DNA from: Caldisericia bacterium
GTDB lineage: Bacteria > Caldisericota > Caldisericia > B22-G15
Direction: 5' to 3'
DNA: 64,000 nucleotides
Assembly (NCBI GenBank): GCA_030018355.1
Contig: JASEFN010000003.1
Location: 147,939 to 211,938, forward strand
The notes under the pieces: generated by a model
Seen by the model: only the letters and a program-made list of their open reading frames with translations
What the model was told of the DNA's origin: nothing
Databases searched by the model: none
Program-made: the position numbers and the translations under genes
Shown here: in pieces, positions 1 through 9,000 of the stretch
How the letters are laid out: every line of letters starts with the position of its first letter
Position numbering within the stretch: position 1 is the stretch's first letter

Positions 1-137
1 CCTTTTGCTTGTTCAACGTTTACTACCTCTATTTTTTCAGCGTAATCTTTTGCCCTTCTAATATGGGTTGGAATATCAACACATTTATCCACTGGATCAT
101 GAAGAAAAGCTTTTAACTTTTCACCAAAATTACTCAT
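1..137 (-). CDS. cmr2: Cmr2/Cas10 of type III-B CRISPR complex (N-terminal fragment, runs off window)
   Basis: Only the first 45 codons are visible; the gene continues beyond base 1. The N-terminus carries the pattern KLKAFLHDPVDK, which matches the opening of the HD nuclease domain of Cmr2/Cas10 (known for the family). Its ATG overlaps the TGA of cmr1 by four bases (ATGA), as expected in a translationally coupled cmr operon. In type III systems Cas10 is the large subunit with HD DNase and cyclic oligoadenylate synthase activities; neither the palm domain nor its GGDD motif can be checked here. The identification rests on the short motif plus the neighbouring cmr1. Confidence 0.75.
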   Translation of the reverse strand, partial: MSNFGEKLKAFLHDPVDKCVDIPTHIRRAKDYAEKIEVVNVEQAK

Positions 138-1195
138 AAAGTTAACTCCTTTGTAGGCTTTAAATAATCTCTAAAAGATGACAATATCTCAAAAGTGATT
201 TCTTGAACTTCTTTTGTATTACTCCAATTATTACCAACTCTTTTTTCCTTTCCAATTAAATTAACTCCACCGGGATTCAAGAAAATGACAACAGGGAAGT
301 AAGTTTTTCCTTTCCCTTTAATTACCTTAAATATTACTGGCGAAGCCCATCTGTCCGAAAGTCGCTCCCTCCTATTTTTATAGGGAACTAATCGTGTGCT
401 AAAGCGATTATGCATAACAGGCATTCCGAATATTGCAGTTTTAAAAATTTCTTTTTTCTTGTTGCTTCTGAAATTTTTGTATTCTTCGCCTATAACATTA
501 AGTGCGTCTATCCATGAGCCTAAAGGTTCGAATAGAAGAATTTTCCCATTTTTTAGAGTAGTATACTGTGAACTACCTACATTAGCATTACATAACTGAA
601 TGACAATTTCTAAATTCTTTTTAAGCCAAATTTCCAAGTCGTCTACACTCATTGCATTACAATAAAACTCTATACCTCCAATATTATTTGGTTCAGCACT
701 TTCAACTGCAAGATTTCCACCCCCTCTTCTTGCTCTTGTTCCAAATCCACCAAGATAAATAGATGTCCATAACGCTGCGCTTGCTTTCCTAAAGAAATCA
801 TAATCAAATGAAATTATTTCAAGTGAAAAACTACTTTCTGGTTTATAATACCTCCTTATTATTGGTTCTCCCCTTACCCTTAATGAAAATGTTGAGTAAT
901 ATAAATATTTTAGTCCAGAATTATTATTGATTACTTCTCGAACGTCATTACCTATCTCAACTAAATCTGGCTTTACCATTACTCTCACCTTGCTTTTGCC
1001 CTCTCCCTTTTCCGTTCCCCCAAAAATTTCAGCTTCCTTTTCTCTTAAGGTTCCAATATCATCTTCTGCTTTTATTGCTCTCCACCACCACCTCATCATC
1101 CCTTTAAACTCTGAAGACCTTAACTCAGGAGTTCTACCATCAGCTCCAGCCATAAACATTGGTGTTATGATTTTGCACTCTAATCTTAATTCCAT
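134..1195 (-). CDS. cmr1: Type III-B CRISPR RAMP protein Cmr1
   Basis: A 353-residue RAMP-superfamily protein. The N-terminal signature FMAGADGRTPELR followed by SSEFKGMMRWWWRA, and the glycine-rich loop GGFGTRARRGGGNLA near residues 148-162, are the hallmarks of Cmr1. Cmr1 sits at the head of the Cmr effector complex and helps capture target RNA near the 3' end of the guide. It is the first gene of a minus-strand operon, with an AGGTGG ribosome-binding site about 8 nt before the ATG and an extended -10 promoter upstream; cmr2 follows with an ATGA overlap. No CRISPR array, cas1, cas2 or cas6 is visible on this side. Length is in the range usual for the family. Confidence 0.92.
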   Translation of the reverse strand: MELRLECKIITPMFMAGADGRTPELRSSEFKGMMRWWWRAIKAEDDIGTLREKEAEIFGGTEKGEGKSKVRVMVKPDLVEIGNDVREVINNNSGLKYLYYSTFSLRVRGEPIIRRYYKPESSFSLEIISFDYDFFRKASAALWTSIYLGGFGTRARRGGGNLAVESAEPNNIGGIEFYCNAMSVDDLEIWLKKNLEIVIQLCNANVGSSQYTTLKNGKILLFEPLGSWIDALNVIGEEYKNFRSNKKKEIFKTAIFGMPVMHNRFSTRLVPYKNRRERLSDRWASPVIFKVIKGKGKTYFPVVIFLNPGGVNLIGKEKRVGNNWSNTKEVQEITFEILSSFRDYLKPTKELTL

Positions 1196-1238
1196 TTTAA
1201 ATCCACCTTAGTATTTTAGAGTTTTTCTTCTTTTACTA

Positions 1239-1247
1239 ATTATATCA
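1239..1247 (-). promoter_or_regulatory. Extended -10 promoter of the cmr operon
   Basis: The minus strand reads TGATATAAT, an exact TGnTATAAT extended -10 element, about 44 nt before the cmr1 start codon. No good -35 box is seen at 17 nt, which is tolerated by extended -10 promoters. Confidence 0.5.
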
Positions 1248-1735
1248 ATAAATTAAATAAAATAAAAATCAAGAATTATACTTTCTAAAATTCTCAAATA
1301 TGAAGAATTTCTTAACCGACTTTATATACACATTATCAAAAAATCTTTTTAATCTTCAAAGAAATATTTAAAAAAAGAAACAACATTTTTAGATATAAAA
1401 GCAAAATCTATCCCACTATCCGAATCTATTTATAAAAAGACCTATATTTCACCAATTTTAACCTTCACTTTAAAAACTAGTTTTTATAATCTCGAACAAC
1501 TTTAAAACAAATATTCTACTAATTTCACTTCTAACACTTTGAATAAATTTAAATTTACTAATGGCTTATTTATTACCACCTCACAAATTTTAACTGATCA
1601 TACTTAATAAGTAAACAAATTACAAATATACAATAGTAACCCTAAAAACCGCTTTGACTTTATTATTTTTCATAGTACCCATGATGTATTTTTATTTCAC
1701 TTAAAAGGTTTTTCATAAGTTATATACTTAACCCT
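1248..1735. other. AT-rich gene-free region with possible decayed coding sequence
   Basis: No intact gene and no direct repeats of CRISPR type were seen in about 490 bases between the divergent cmr1 and rplY genes. Plus-strand frame starting at 1380 stays open for roughly 125 codons (about 1337-1719) with only three stop positions (1503, 1605, 1608), fewer than expected at this base composition, and it reads as ordinary-looking protein (for example FLDIKAKSIPLSESIYKK). This may be the remains of a dead gene. The plus strand here is rich in A and C and poor in G, unlike neighbouring coding strands. Function unknown. Confidence 0.25.
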
Positions 1736-1769
1736 TTGACAAATTAAAAAAAATTTATAAACTTATATA
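1736..1769 (+). promoter_or_regulatory. Candidate promoter of rplY-pth-mfd
   Basis: A perfect TTGACA -35 box lies at 1736-1741. The -10 assignment is uncertain: TATAAA at 1756 leaves only 14 nt of spacer and TATATA at 1764 leaves 22 nt. Placement upstream of the AAGGAGGA ribosome-binding site of rplY supports a promoter here. Confidence 0.35.
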
Positions 1770-1805
1770 AGTTGAAATATTTAAAGAGTTAAAAGGAGGA
1801 AAAAG

Positions 1806-2477
1806 ATGAAAAAGATACCATTAACTGTATATAAAAGAGATATTACAAGAAAAAGTGAACTTAAAAAACTAAGGATGAATAATTTAGTACCTGGAATAAT
1901 ATATGGAGAGGGTTTAAAAGAAAATCTTCCAATTTCTGTAAATAAAAAAGATTTAATAAAATTACTTAGATTGAAAAAAGAGGAAGATTTTCTTGTTGAA
2001 ATTGAAGTAAATGAAGACAAGAGTAAATATGTTGCATTAATTAAGGAGGAGCAGTATCATCCAGTTACAGATGAAATAATTCATGTTGATTTTCATTCTG
2101 TTTCTCTTGAAAAAGAAATTACAGCAATGGTTCCAATTCATTTTATAGGAGAACCAAAGGGCGTAAAAGAAGGTGGAGTTTTATATAAAGCACTTCATGA
2201 GATAGAAGTTGAAGCAAAACCACTTGATCTTCCATCCTTTATAGAAGTTGATATAAGTGGTCTTGGAATCGGAGATTCAATTCATATTGAAGATCTTAAA
2301 GTTCCTCCAGGTGTTAAAATTCTTCATGAACCATTCGAGACTGTTGTATCAGTAACAACAGTTGAAGAAGAGGAAGTTGAAGTAGCAAAACCTGAAGAAG
2401 GTATAACTCAAGAAACACCTCAGACTACACCAGAGAAGAAAGAAACGCCTGAAAAAGGTGTTCAAGAAAAAAAATAA
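1806..2477 (+). CDS. rplY: 50S ribosomal protein L25 (TL5/Ctc family)
   Basis: A 223-residue long-form L25. The N-terminal domain (about 1-95) is the 5S-rRNA-binding beta barrel, with the family pattern SELKKLRMNNLVPGIIYG near the start. The second domain (about 96-190) is the TL5/Ctc extension, with EEQYHPVTDEIIHVDFHSV and the DLPSFIEVDISGLGIGDSIHIEDL stretch typical of it. The last ~35 residues are a low-complexity acidic/threonine/lysine tail. Strong AAGGAGGA ribosome-binding site. It is followed after 3 bases by pth, the classic Ctc-Pth gene order of low-GC bacteria. Confidence 0.95.
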   Translation: MKKIPLTVYKRDITRKSELKKLRMNNLVPGIIYGEGLKENLPISVNKKDLIKLLRLKKEEDFLVEIEVNEDKSKYVALIKEEQYHPVTDEIIHVDFHSVSLEKEITAMVPIHFIGEPKGVKEGGVLYKALHEIEVEAKPLDLPSFIEVDISGLGIGDSIHIEDLKVPPGVKILHEPFETVVSVTTVEEEEVEVAKPEEGITQETPQTTPEKKETPEKGVQEKK

Positions 2478-2480
2478 ATT

Positions 2481-3065
2481 GTGTATATACTTGCAGGACT
2501 TGGAAATCCAGAATTTGAATATATAGGTACAAGACATAATATTGGTTTTGATTTTATAAATTTTTTATCCAAAAGACTAAAAATTAAAATTCAAAAATTA
2601 AAGTGGAAGGCAGAAATAGGGGAAGGTGTTATCTATTTTGAAGATAAAAAAGAAGAAATTTTACTTGTAAAGCCAATAACTTATATGAACCTTTCTGGTG
2701 AATCAATTTTAGAAATTGTTTCTAATTTAAAGATAGATTTAAATAAACTTGTTGTTATTCATGATGATATGGATTTACCGATTGGGGGAGTGCATTTTAT
2801 TTTTGATAGAGGAGATGGAGGGCATAAGGGAATAAAGTCAATAGTTGAAAAGTTAAAAACAAATGAATTTTTTAGATTAAGATTTGGAATTGGTAGACCA
2901 CCGCAAGAATTAGACCCAGTCAATTATGTTTTGAGTCCAATAACAATCATTGAAAGAAGAAAATTAAAAGAAGCATTTAATTTAGGGGAAGAGATAATTA
3001 AAACTTTCATTTTTTATGGTGCAGAAAAAGCGATTTCAAAATCTAACAAAAAAGGAATTTATTAA
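2481..3065 (+). CDS. pth: Peptidyl-tRNA hydrolase
   Basis: A 194-residue enzyme that recycles tRNA by cleaving peptidyl-tRNA released from stalled ribosomes. The N-terminus LAGLGNPEFEYIGTRHNIGFD holds the conserved Asn and catalytic His (His19 region), and VVIHDDMDLPIGG holds the catalytic Asp. GRPP and the preceding HKGIKSI stretch are also conserved. Starts with GTG, three bases after the rplY stop; there is no separate ribosome-binding site beyond the purine-rich end of rplY. The following gene, mfd, starts inside its 3' end. Confidence 0.95.
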   Translation: MYILAGLGNPEFEYIGTRHNIGFDFINFLSKRLKIKIQKLKWKAEIGEGVIYFEDKKEEILLVKPITYMNLSGESILEIVSNLKIDLNKLVVIHDDMDLPIGGVHFIFDRGDGGHKGIKSIVEKLKTNEFFRLRFGIGRPPQELDPVNYVLSPITIIERRKLKEAFNLGEEIIKTFIFYGAEKAISKSNKKGIY

Positions 3066-6003
3066 TATCCTTTTTTCAGATTATAAAAAAGAGTTTAAAA
3101 ATATTGGTGGAATAACAAGGGGTGCATTACCATTTTTTATTTTATTTTTAAAAGAAAATTATTATCCTAAAATTGCTTTTATTTTAGAAGATGAAGATGA
3201 ACTTTATGAAATTTATGAAGAGACCCTTTCTTTCGATGAAAATAAAGAAGAAGCATTTCTAAAAGATCCTGAAATAGATGAAATAAATTTAAAAAATTTT
3301 GTAAAAACTTTAAAAATAATCAATGAAAGAGAAAAAGTTATTCTATTTTTAAAAAGTGAAACTTTAAAAAGAAATATTCTTTTTGAGAATGAAATTATAA
3401 AAGTTAAGAAAGGAGATGTGCTTAATTTTGAAAATTTCATAAAAAAATTTTTTAATCAATATAATAGAGTAAATTATGTTGAAAATCCACTTGAATTTGC
3501 AATAAGAGGTGGAATTATCGACTTTTTTCCATTAACAAGTGAAAATCCAATTAGAGTTGTTTTTGATGGAAATACAATAGAAAGTATAAGAGAGTTTGAT
3601 ATTATATCTCAACGCTCAATTAAAGAAATGGATGAAATAGTTATAAAAAATTTTAAGGAGGGTATAAATATTTTTGAATATTTAAAAGATTCATATATTT
3701 TTTTAACATATAAAGAAAATTTTGATATAGATAATCTAATTAAAATTTATGATGAAAAGATTAAAGATTTTAGTTTCGATTTTACATCGATTTCTACTTT
3801 TTACACTTTAAATAAAACAAAAGAACTTATTGAAGATTTAAAGAAAAACGGCTTTGAGATTTTTTATATAGGATTTGATAATGGATTTTCTCAAAATTTA
3901 GAAGGAGTAATAAAAGAAAATTTTGTAAGTGTAGATAAAAAAATTGCAGTTGTTGGTAAAAAAAGAAAGCCAAGTTTTCCACATAGAAGATTATCGCCTT
4001 CTCTTATTGAAGAGATTGAATCAATAAAGGAATTAAAAAGAGGAGATATAGTAGTACATGTTGATTTTGGAATTGGAAGATATGAAGGATTAATCACATT
4101 AGAAAGAGAAGGAAAATCTAAAGATTATATTTTAATTGAATATGATAAAAATGAAAAACTTTATGTTCCAGTTGAAAAGATTGAAAGAATAAAAAAGTAT
4201 ATTGGAGATATTGAGAATGTATCTCTTTCAAGATTAGGAGGAAATGAGTGGAATAAATCAAAAGAAAAAGCACGAGAAGATATAGTTAAATTTGCAAAAG
4301 AACTGCTGACACTCTATGCAAAAAGAGAGATTACTAAAAGGGTTCCATTTAGAGAATTTAAAGAGTTAGAGGAAGAATTTGCAAACTCTTTTGAGTTTGA
4401 TTTAACTTGTGATCAAGAAAAAGCAATAAGGGATCTTTTAAATGATCTTTCGAGTGAAAAAATTGCAGAGAGAGTTATTTGTGGTGATGTAGGATTTGGA
4501 AAAACTGAAGTTGCTTTAAGAGGTGCCTTAAGGGTTATTTTAAATGGAAAGCAGGTTTTACTTTTAACACCAACTACAATTCTTGCTATGCAGCATCTGA
4601 GGGTTATTAAAGATAGGTTTAAAAATTTACCAATAAGAATTGAGATGTTATCAAGATTATTAAGCGAAGGGGAAGAAAAAGAAATTTTAAAAGATTTAAA
4701 AGATGGGAAAATCGATTTTTTAATTGGAACTCATAGAGCCTTATCAGATGATGTAGTTTTCTTTGATCTTGGACTTTTAATTATTGATGAAGAACACCTT
4801 TTCGGAGTTGAACATAAAGAGAAAATTAAAAAATTAAAAGAAGATGTAGATACAATTTATCTTTCTGCCACACCAATTCCAAGAACACTTGAGATGGCTT
4901 TATCTGGAATAAAAGATATCTCAATAATAAGAACTCCTCCTATTGGAAGATATCCAATTGAAACAAAAGTTATGCCTTTTGATCCATTTGAAATTAAAGT
5001 TGCAATAGAAAAAGAGATTAAAAGGGATGGACAAGTTTACTATGTTCATAACAGAATAGAAACAATAGAAAAAGAAAAAGCATTTCTCTTATCCCTCATT
5101 CCTAATCTTAGAATTTTAGTTTTACATGGAAGATTAGATCCAAAAGAAATAGAAGATGGCATGATTAAATTTTTAAATAAAGAGTTTGATCTTCTACTTT
5201 CAACAACTATAATTGAAGCAGGACTTGATAATGAAAATGTAAACACAATAATTGTTGTTGATTCACAAAATTTTGGTTTATCACAACTCTACCAACTTAA
5301 AGGGAGAGTTGGAAGAAGAGATAAAAGAGCATTTGCGTATCTTTTTTATGATCCTAAAAAAACGACTGAACTAGGTAAAAAAAGATTAAAGGTTCTTGAG
5401 AGTTATTCTTTTTTAGGTGCTGGTTTTCAAGTTGCTCTTAAAGATCTTGAGATAAGAGGTGCAGGTAATTTATTAGGAAAAGAACAATCTGGTCATATAA
5501 ATGCTCTTGGATTTGATTTATATTTTGAACTTATTGAAGAAGAGATAGCAAAACTAAAGGGAAAAGAGGTTGAACCAAAAATTTATACAGATCTTGAAAT
5601 AAATATTGATAATTCAATACCCCAAGACTACATAGAAGATGAGAAAACAAGATTTTATTATTACAGAAGATTTTTTGAAGCAAAGGATTTTGAAGAGATA
5701 GAAAATATAAAAGAAGAGTTAGAAGATAGATTTGGAAAAATTGATGAAAATATTAAGAATCTTATAGAAACCTCAAAATTAAATGTTTTGATGAAAAGGT
5801 ATAAAATTAAAAAAATAACCAATTTCAACAATCAAATTTTTATAAAACCAACAAATAAAACTCCAATTGATTCTATAAAAATTAAAACACTTGAAAAAAT
5901 TTTTTCAAATAGAATAAAATTTACACCAAGCGAGATAGTTATTCTTGACACTCAAAACCCTATCTCTGATGTTAAAAGATTTTTTGATGTTTTAAAAATT
6001 TAA
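3016..6003 (+). CDS. mfd: Transcription-repair coupling factor (DEAD/DEAH helicase)
   Basis: A 995-residue Mfd, somewhat shorter than the ~1150 of enterobacteria. Order of domains: UvrB-like N-terminal modules (with the AIRGGIIDFFPL motif near 155), CarD-like RNA-polymerase interaction domain (RGDIVVHVDFGIGRYEGL near 341), helicase domain 1 with Walker A DVGFGKTE near 490, DEEH box near 590 and SATPIPRT, helicase domain 2 ending in QLKGRVGRRDKR near 760, then the TRCF C-terminal domain. It removes stalled RNA polymerase at lesions and recruits UvrA, which is encoded at 48.6-51.4 kb. The ATG lies 50 bases inside pth and has no clear ribosome-binding site, so translation is probably coupled. 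Confidence 0.95.
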   Translation: MVQKKRFQNLTKKEFINILFSDYKKEFKNIGGITRGALPFFILFLKENYYPKIAFILEDEDELYEIYEETLSFDENKEEAFLKDPEIDEINLKNFVKTLKIINEREKVILFLKSETLKRNILFENEIIKVKKGDVLNFENFIKKFFNQYNRVNYVENPLEFAIRGGIIDFFPLTSENPIRVVFDGNTIESIREFDIISQRSIKEMDEIVIKNFKEGINIFEYLKDSYIFLTYKENFDIDNLIKIYDEKIKDFSFDFTSISTFYTLNKTKELIEDLKKNGFEIFYIGFDNGFSQNLEGVIKENFVSVDKKIAVVGKKRKPSFPHRRLSPSLIEEIESIKELKRGDIVVHVDFGIGRYEGLITLEREGKSKDYILIEYDKNEKLYVPVEKIERIKKYIGDIENVSLSRLGGNEWNKSKEKAREDIVKFAKELLTLYAKREITKRVPFREFKELEEEFANSFEFDLTCDQEKAIRDLLNDLSSEKIAERVICGDVGFGKTEVALRGALRVILNGKQVLLLTPTTILAMQHLRVIKDRFKNLPIRIEMLSRLLSEGEEKEILKDLKDGKIDFLIGTHRALSDDVVFFDLGLLIIDEEHLFGVEHKEKIKKLKEDVDTIYLSATPIPRTLEMALSGIKDISIIRTPPIGRYPIETKVMPFDPFEIKVAIEKEIKRDGQVYYVHNRIETIEKEKAFLLSLIPNLRILVLHGRLDPKEIEDGMIKFLNKEFDLLLSTTIIEAGLDNENVNTIIVVDSQNFGLSQLYQLKGRVGRRDKRAFAYLFYDPKKTTELGKKRLKVLESYSFLGAGFQVALKDLEIRGAGNLLGKEQSGHINALGFDLYFELIEEEIAKLKGKEVEPKIYTDLEINIDNSIPQDYIEDEKTRFYYYRRFFEAKDFEEIENIKEELEDRFGKIDENIKNLIETSKLNVLMKRYKIKKITNFNNQIFIKPTNKTPIDSIKIKTLEKIFSNRIKFTPSEIVILDTQNPISDVKRFFDVLKI

Positions 6004-6047
6004 TTTATATTATAATTATTTTAAAAAAATCAATTTGGAGGTATTTT

Positions 6048-9000
6048 ATGATAAAGAATATTTTAATTTTTATAACTATTTTGATTTTATTATTTCCAAT
6101 TTCTACTTTTGGTTTTGAAGAAAATATTATTAGATTAAGTTTTTCAAATGAAAAATATGAACTTTATTTTGAGGATGACTTTGTTATTCCATTTGTAGAT
6201 GGTTATAACAATATAGATTCTTTTTCTAACAAATGTTTCCCAAAAAAGAATATTAAAGTCTTACTACCACCTAATACTAAATTATTAAGTTATAAGATAT
6301 TAAATCTTTCTTTAGAGAGAGTTAAGGGAAAATTTAAACTAAAAGAAGGCGAAAAGCCATATTTAATTGGAACTCATGAAGAATTTACAACGAATAAGGA
6401 TGATTTTAGAATTGATAAACCTATTTTTTTATTATCTGAAAATAATTTTAGAGGGATAAGATTTTTAACATTTTCTGTTTATCCTTTTCTTTATGATGAC
6501 GGAAATTTGATCTTTGTTAAAAGTTTTGATATAGAGATTTACTATACTCAAGACAAAAGTGATGAAAAAGTTTATGAGATTGAAGAAAGCGATTTTATAA
6601 ATTATCAATCAATTTATTCTTATTATAAAAACTTAATTTCAAAGGAGAGTTATGATTATCTTATCATTACAATTGATAGTGCTTATAAACTTCTTGAAGA
6701 ACACAAAAATTATCTTGAGTCAAAAGGATTAAAAGTTAAACTTGTAAAACTTTCTTCAATCACGTCTCAAAAAATAACACCTGAAATTTTAAGAAATTAT
6801 ATAAAAGATGAATATAACAAAAATGGATTTAAATATTTATTGATTGTTGGCTCACCAAATTCGATTCCAATGAAAATTTTGTATGCAGGAGAAGCAAATG
6901 AAGATTATGAAACAAAATTTATACCTTCTGACTTTTATTATGCAGATTTAACAGGCGATTGGGACTCGAATAGAGATGGGTTATATGGTGAGCCAGGAAA
7001 AGATAAAATTGATCTTACTCCTGAGATAAGTGTTGGAAGAATACCGTTTGATACTGAAATGGAAATAAAAATTGTATTACTAAAAACAAGAGTTTTTATG
7101 GATAAAAGTTATGAAGAGAATAAAAAAAGAATTCTTTTTCTTGGTGCATTTTGGCACTTCCAGAATGAAGAAAATAGATTTAAAGTTGATGGAGATGGTG
7201 GATATGTAAATAATTTAATTTATGAAATGTTTTTGAAAAATAAAGGATTTATAAGAAAAAATTTAAATGAACTTGAGGGACTTGCTATAACAAAAGTTAG
7301 AGATATTACAGATGATCAGATAAATGAGAGTAATTTTATAGAATATGTAAATGAATTTAATCCTGGTATTGTATCTTGGATGGGACATGGAAATTGGGAT
7401 AGTACTGCTCGTAAAATTTGGGCCGTTGATTATGACTATAATGGATATCCAACTTCAGATGAAATTAGATGGGATGATTTTGTTTCAAATAGTATGGTAA
7501 GTGAATTTGATCCAAAAAATCCATCCATTTATTTCTCAACATCATGCCTAAATCTTTATCCAGAAAAAGATTCTTTGGCAAAGAATATGTTAACACTTGG
7601 AAATGGTGTTGCTTTTATAGGAAATTCAAGATCTTCTTGGTATTTCCCAAATTTAACATATGAACCTTTTGAAAAAAATCCTTCAATGTATTATATGAAT
7701 GCAACTTTTTTAAATTTTCTTTCTTCTAATGATAGTGTTGGCGTGGCCTTAAATAAATCTTATATCTCATATTATAAAAATTTTTGGGATTGGGATATTG
7801 ATTTAAATAAGGTTATTGCACACAACATTTATTGTTTAAATTTATTTGGTGAACCAATTTTATCTTTAACTTCTTTTTCTGAAAAAATATCAAATCCAAA
7901 AATTATTTCAACTTATCCATCCAACAATCAATCTGATGTCCCAACAAATATTGATATTATTGTTAAATTTGATAGAAATATAGATAAAAGAACAGTTACT
8001 TCAACTAACTTTATAGTACAAGAAGAAACAAAAACGCTTCAAGGAAATTTAATTTATAATGACTTAGATTTTTCAATTATATTTAAACCCTTAACTGAAC
8101 TTAAAAAAGGAACTCTCTATACAGTTACAATTAAAAAGAGTATAAAAGATAATTTTGGAAATTCACTTGAAAATGACTATTCCTTTTCATTTAGAACAAT
8201 TTCTCAAACTCAAGATTTTGTTGTAGTTTTTTATGACAAAGACGAAGGTAATAAAATAGATCTGAAGAGTGCTTCTATATCAAATCAAAAGGATTATTTA
8301 ATATTTAAAATAAATTCATATAGAAATTGGGGGGATCCAGAAACTCAATTCAGAATTTTAATTTATCTTGAAGTTGATAATGATCCGAATACAGGTTGGA
8401 CAAAAGAAAACAATGGAAATGGTGAAGATTATCTTATTTGGTTAGGAACATATGAGGGAAAATTTTATTCAGATATAAATAGTTATGATAAAACTAAAAA
8501 AACTTGGATAAAACTTGAAGATCTTGAATCTAATATTCCTAAAAATTCAAATGAAGCAACTGTTAAGGTACCTAAGAAATATTTTAAATTAAATAGATTT
8601 GGTTTTTGGGTTGGTTTAAGAGATGTTAAGAGTGAAGAATTTGACTATTATCCTAATGATGATGATCCAGAATATTATGTTTATTATGATTTAACAAGTA
8701 AACCAACAAAACTTGAAATTTTAGATTATTATCCTAAAAATTTAAGCACAGTTCCAATAAATACAGAAATTTTTGTAAAATTCTCTAATAATTTAATTGA
8801 ATCTACTTTAAATCAAAACACATTTTATGTAAAAAAGGGTGACAGGTTAGTTTCAGGAAAAATTGTTTATGAAAAAGAAAGTTATATAGTTAGATTTATA
8901 CCTGATACTCTTCTTGAAGAAGGTGCTTCTTACAAAGTTTTTGTAAGTAAAAATATAACAGACCTTAATGGTAATAATCTTTTGTCTGATTTTACTTTTG

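Noticed and set aside
1196-1805. CRISPR array or leader next to cmr1
   Set aside because: No regularly spaced repeat of 25-40 bases could be found in the interval.
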